64,000 nucleotides of DNA from Selaginella tamariscina (taxonomy: Eukaryota; Streptophyta; Lycopodiopsida; Selaginellales; Selaginellaceae). Positions within the stretch are counted from its first letter, which is position 1; each line of letters starts with the position of its first letter. The notes below the pieces were generated by a model. The model made no database searches. It was not told where the DNA came from and saw only the letters and a program-made list of their open reading frames with translations. The DNA lies in NCBI GenBank assembly GCA_003024785.1, contig PUQB01000007.1, forward strand, positions 1,280,168 through 1,344,167. Direction: 5' to 3'. Both the position numbers and the translations under genes were made by a program. Shown here in pieces: positions 60,751-64,000 of this stretch.

Positions 60751-61792
60751 CTATTTTCTGGTTTTGCAGATGCCGGGTTGCGGTACACCTCGTGCAAGGG
60801 GCAATTGCAGATTCTTGGAGGTTCTGAATGTTTTTGGGATGAGCTTGTCCACATATAGAGTGCCATCGAGGTGATCACACTCGTGTTGTAGAATCCTTGC
60901 TTTCCAGCCTGAAGCTTCTATCCTCAGCGGATCTCCTCTGCGGTCAAGTCCTGTTACTTCTACTTCCAGGTGCCTTTCTACTAGCCCTCTATAGCCATTC
61001 ACACTAGGTGCACATGAACAAAAGAGTATATAAACATATATCTATGTGTGTGTATAGGTGTGTGTTATACCTGAAACAACCCTCAAAAAATTTAGCAGTG
61101 GTGGTTCCTTCAGTCTTTAGCTTGGGATTTATAATCACCTGAATATATATATATATATATAAAACATGTCTTATGTCTATATACGCACGCACGCACGCGC
61201 ACACACACACACACACTCACGCATTCCTTCTTACTAAAAGGTCAAATGGTTTTCGTTGTTGAGCATCTGCCTCCTCGCGTGATACATAGTTAATGTACTC
61301 TTCTGTGTCTTCCAGCACAATTATCTGAATTAAGTGATAAGTAAGTGTATGCACTTAACTTAATACTTAAGAATTCTTTTGAAGACAGTTTCAGCTTCAT
61401 ATGCATATCTCATGTGTATATACATGTGTGTATCATATTTACGTATAATACCTGGAGTGGAACTCCAATTTGAGGGCTGCTAGACCCACTCCGGGTTCAC
61501 GCCGCATTGCCTGGATCATATCGTCAATGATTTTCTGGATTGAATCGCTGTTAACTTGGGATTGTTCAACTTTTGTTGCAGGCTCGTGCAACACAGGATC
61601 CCCCGCCTGGACAATTTCCATCTTTGGGGACTGCTTCTTTGCAAATCCAAACAGATTCACAGTTGCATTGCATTGTACGCATCGGTTCGTGGGCGAGTCC
61701 ATCTTTACATTTGAAAACCTGAGAGACCCACAACGAGAATGTGCGACCAAGAGGTAATGCTGCACAAAGTAGGTACGCGATGCAAGAGCCAT
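60751..61792 (-). CDS. PDF1A: Peptide deformylase, PDF1A type, organellar
   Basis: Removes the formyl group from the N-terminal Met of organelle-made proteins; a metal enzyme. Exons: 61,452-61,792, 61,235-61,324, 61,071-61,138, 60,751-61,003; about 250 residues. Start [20 protein letters not shown] gives an import presequence. The domain begins [14 protein letters not shown]; motif 1 is GVGLAA.QIGVPLQ, motif 2 is EGCFSVNGYRG, motif 3 is [11 protein letters not shown] (metal-binding His, His, Cys and the catalytic Glu all present), and the tail [18 protein letters not shown] is typical of plant PDF1A. One C is missing at 61,474-61,476 in motif 1, so the written frame reads LAALKLEF. All splice phases work if that base is restored. 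TTTAGGGTT lies 20 bp before the ATG. Confidence 0.93.
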
Positions 61793-62037
61793 ATACGCTA
61801 GCAACCCTAAACCAGAGATAAACCTCCTGTGTATGTGTGTATGTGCGCGTGCGTGCGTATATATACCCAATCTGGGCATCTTCCTAGATTGATTAACATA
61901 CAATAATAATAATGCATATCCAGTAGAACCCTTCACCATACAAATGTTTCTGTGAGAATTCTTACACATAAAAGGAAGAAGCCATGTTATTATACATTAC
62001 TACGTTTTTGTATATATAGAGTACCAAGAGGACTCTT

Positions 62038-62791
62038 TTACCCTTTGACGTAACAGCCACTAACAATGTACTTCAGTGCGAGGAACAAGGCAGTAAAAAC
62101 AAGAATCTGCATGGTTTTTAACCGATCAACACTTTCCAATACAAACCAACATAGAAAAGAAGCAAACCTGGAAAAAGCCGAGACTTATACAAATCTGATA
62201 TCGACTTAAACATCTTGAAAGAATGGAGCCCCTGGAAAGTACAAGGTACGTGCGTGTGTGCGTGTGTGTGTGTGTGTGAGAGTACCTTGATGTGGTTGAT
62301 AGGCGATCTTGAGCTTCCACGGGCTTGAGCGCAAAGGTTTGCCCTGTATTCTTGTTCTTGACTACGTACAACTACACAACAAGAAATATGTATATAAAGG
62401 AAATATACACATGTATATGTAAGTATGTATATAAATGTAGACTACCTCGTCAATAACTTTAAAAACAGTAAAATTCTCAGCATCCGAATCGGCATGGTTT
62501 CTAGTAACTAGTTGAACAGAAGGAACCTGCAGATAGCGCGTAGGTATATTTATGAGATGGTTTAACTGAATATTCTTACATGGTTGTGTGGTAAGAGCTT
62601 TGAAGATGGTGAAACAGTCGTGGGATCCTCCCAGGACATCCTCTGCATATAAGCATTTTGACACACACATACACATGCATATTTTTGTAAATGATACTCA
62701 CATTTATCTTCTCTTGTTTGCTTTGGGGAAGTACTGTGGATGTCTGTTGCAAACTAGTCTTCTCCACGGCCTGTGCATGAAGAAATGAAGG

Positions 62792-62840
<49 letters not shown>

Positions 62841-62985
62841 TGTACTCACGGTAGGCAATGCTTTTGCTACTTGCTCCGCGTTACTATTTAATGCTAGTTC
62901 AGGATGTTCCTGCATCATACGTGTGCATTAGTTAAGTGTAATGGAGGTAATGTATATTGTAACAAGTACTGTAAGTAAGTGTACG

Positions 62986-63031
<46 letters not shown>

Positions 63032-63175
63032 GAGGAGAATAGAGAACACATGAGTTAAAACTAGCAAGAATATGAGAAGCTCCGGTACCTTCCTAATCTT
63101 TTTAGCTTCTTGCCTTGTGAGGACGAACTCAGCCAGTTCTACTTGAACCTGACGTATATGTATTCAGGTACTTCA

Positions 63176-63246
<71 letters not shown>

Positions 63247-63696
63247 TAGATAGATATAGATATATATATAAAGTACTAATTTAGGATTACCTTATATTCT
63301 ACTTGTATCGTGTTCCCAGTGACTGCTTTGTGTGCAGCTATTATCGTGTCACAAATCTCGTCAACTTGAATGCTGGAATAGAGATAATCATATTCCTGCA
63401 CAAAGCTTATCATTCATTAATATAACACACACACAGACACACACACACAAGTACCTGTGGGCAGCACAAGATAAACTGATGGCTATATTTGCTACGTATA
63501 ATATGTACAATAGCACCAATCTCAATTCTCCGCTTGCATTGTACAGTAAGCCTACTCTTAAAGTTATATACTGCAAGATTACTTACAACCATTATCCGAG
63601 GTTGAACAGCACCTCTGTTGTTAATCTTTTCCACCCATCCACTGTATTGAATCTCCTCATCAGGAGAGCCTGTACATCCCAGGATGTAATTAAACC

Positions 63697-63762
<66 letters not shown>

Positions 63763-63919
63763 ACTCACCTGCAGCTGCTGTGAAATGCCTACTGCCTTGC
63801 CATTTGAGATGGTCATAGCTTCCACTGGAAGATGCGGATTCCTGTGTTTAATTAAGCAGTAAGCGTTAGTTAGATATACATGAAGTTTCATAACTTACAG
63901 AGAGTGATTGCCTAGCCAT
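62038..63919 (-). CDS. Tail-anchored protein with a myosin TH1-like (PH-type) domain
   Basis: Twelve exons all join in phase without a break to 321 residues (63,899-63,919; 63,769-63,841; 63,455-63,669; 63,291-63,395; 63,089-63,148; 62,850-62,909; 62,702-62,770; 62,580-62,642; 62,446-62,526; 62,286-62,371; 62,168-62,231; 62,038-62,106). Residues about 33-145 resemble the myosin-I tail TH1 / PH-like lipid-binding fold: IQYSGWVEKINNRGAVQPRI, VVSNLAVYNFKSR, RRIEIGAIVHIIRSKYSHQF, EYDYLYSS, EICDTIIAAHKAVTG, VELAEFVL. A low-complexity linker follows. The C-terminus is a hydrophobic anchor (ILVFTALFLALKYIVSG) plus CYVKG. The start is set by ATG 63,919, which has an upstream in-frame stop. The domain call is from motif texture only. 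Plants lack myosin I, so the family assignment needs profile confirmation. Confidence 0.7.
62793..62838. repeat. (GA)n microsatellite, TH1-like gene intron 6
   Basis: About 46 bp of pure GA next to the 5' splice site side of the intron between 62,850 and 62,770. Confidence 0.95.
63179..63243. repeat. Compound (TA)n(GA)n microsatellite, TH1-like gene intron 4
   Basis: About 37 bp TA followed by about 25 bp GA, between exons ending 63,291 and starting 63,148. Confidence 0.95.
63700..63762. repeat. Compound (TA)n(GA)n microsatellite, TH1-like gene intron 2
   Basis: About 29 bp TA and 33 bp GA occupying most of the intron between 63,769 and 63,669. On the gene strand it reads (TC)n(TA)n right after the donor GTGAGTGC. 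Confidence 0.95.
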
Positions 63920-64000
63920 TGCAAGAAAATCCCCCACTTGCAGTTATTTTCCAATGTATATGCTGTTTCACCTTCGTCTTCCAGCGTTTGTTTGTGTATT

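Noticed and set aside
1-64000. CRISPR arrays, bacterial operons or a phage-like defence system
   Set aside because: No regularly spaced direct repeats with unique spacers and no prokaryotic genes; spliced plant genes throughout.

Overview
This is nuclear DNA of a land plant. The right half carries intron-containing genes with many very short introns (about 50-150 bp), canonical GT-AG junctions and plant-specific families: an NPH3/RPT2 BTB protein, a DYW-class PPR editing protein, a MUR3-type GT47 glycosyltransferase, SAUR genes, a NAC-like protein and a plastid DnaJ protein. Short introns, repeat-rich AT-biased spacers and several PPR genes whose repeats read MY.KCG...A suggest a lycophyte such as Selaginella. 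That placement is inference from style, not from a search.

Positions 1-30,200 are accessory DNA. A decayed LTR retroelement with a long LTR (about 1.6 kb) occupies 1-3,995 on the + strand. Its relatives lie on the - strand inside a direct segmental duplication (about 8.05-13.96 kb and 23.74-29.78 kb). Interleaved are SAUR copies: two head to head in a palindrome of about 1.7 kb (5.87-7.62 kb) and two more at 15.95 and 22.90 kb. A Ty3/gypsy element (17,249-21,912) sits in the spacer between the last two, and a paralogous uninterrupted copy of its target is visible near 14,985.

Positions 30,200-38,100 hold a MUR3-like GT47 gene, a foldback element whose tips resemble the Ty3 LTR tip, a tRNA-Ser(AGA), a fifth and best-preserved SAUR, and an NPH3-domain gene. 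From 38,800 to 43,300 there are three tandem minus-strand genes: a coiled-coil protein, a PPR protein and a NAC-like protein. From 44,900 to 50,550 there are a small secreted cysteine-rich protein, a V-ATPase assembly factor (VMA12-like) head to head with a small membrane protein, and a plastid-targeted J-domain protein.

From 53,500 to 64,000 there are a PPR gene and a complete five-exon PPR-DYW gene on +. Convergent with them on - lie TMEM65, a gag-domain ORF, peptide deformylase 1A, and a twelve-exon gene for a tail-anchored protein with a myosin-TH1-like domain. Several of these are organelle-directed (PPR, PDF1A, TMEM65, J protein), but nothing shows that they form one pathway.

One observation cuts across the window. 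Most host-gene reading frames are broken by the loss of one base from a G or C run, in gene after gene, while splice sites, domains and stops are otherwise intact. This looks like consensus error rather than gene death, so host genes are called as genes and their breaks are stated. Coordinates derived from splice junctions are exact to within about 1-2 bases.
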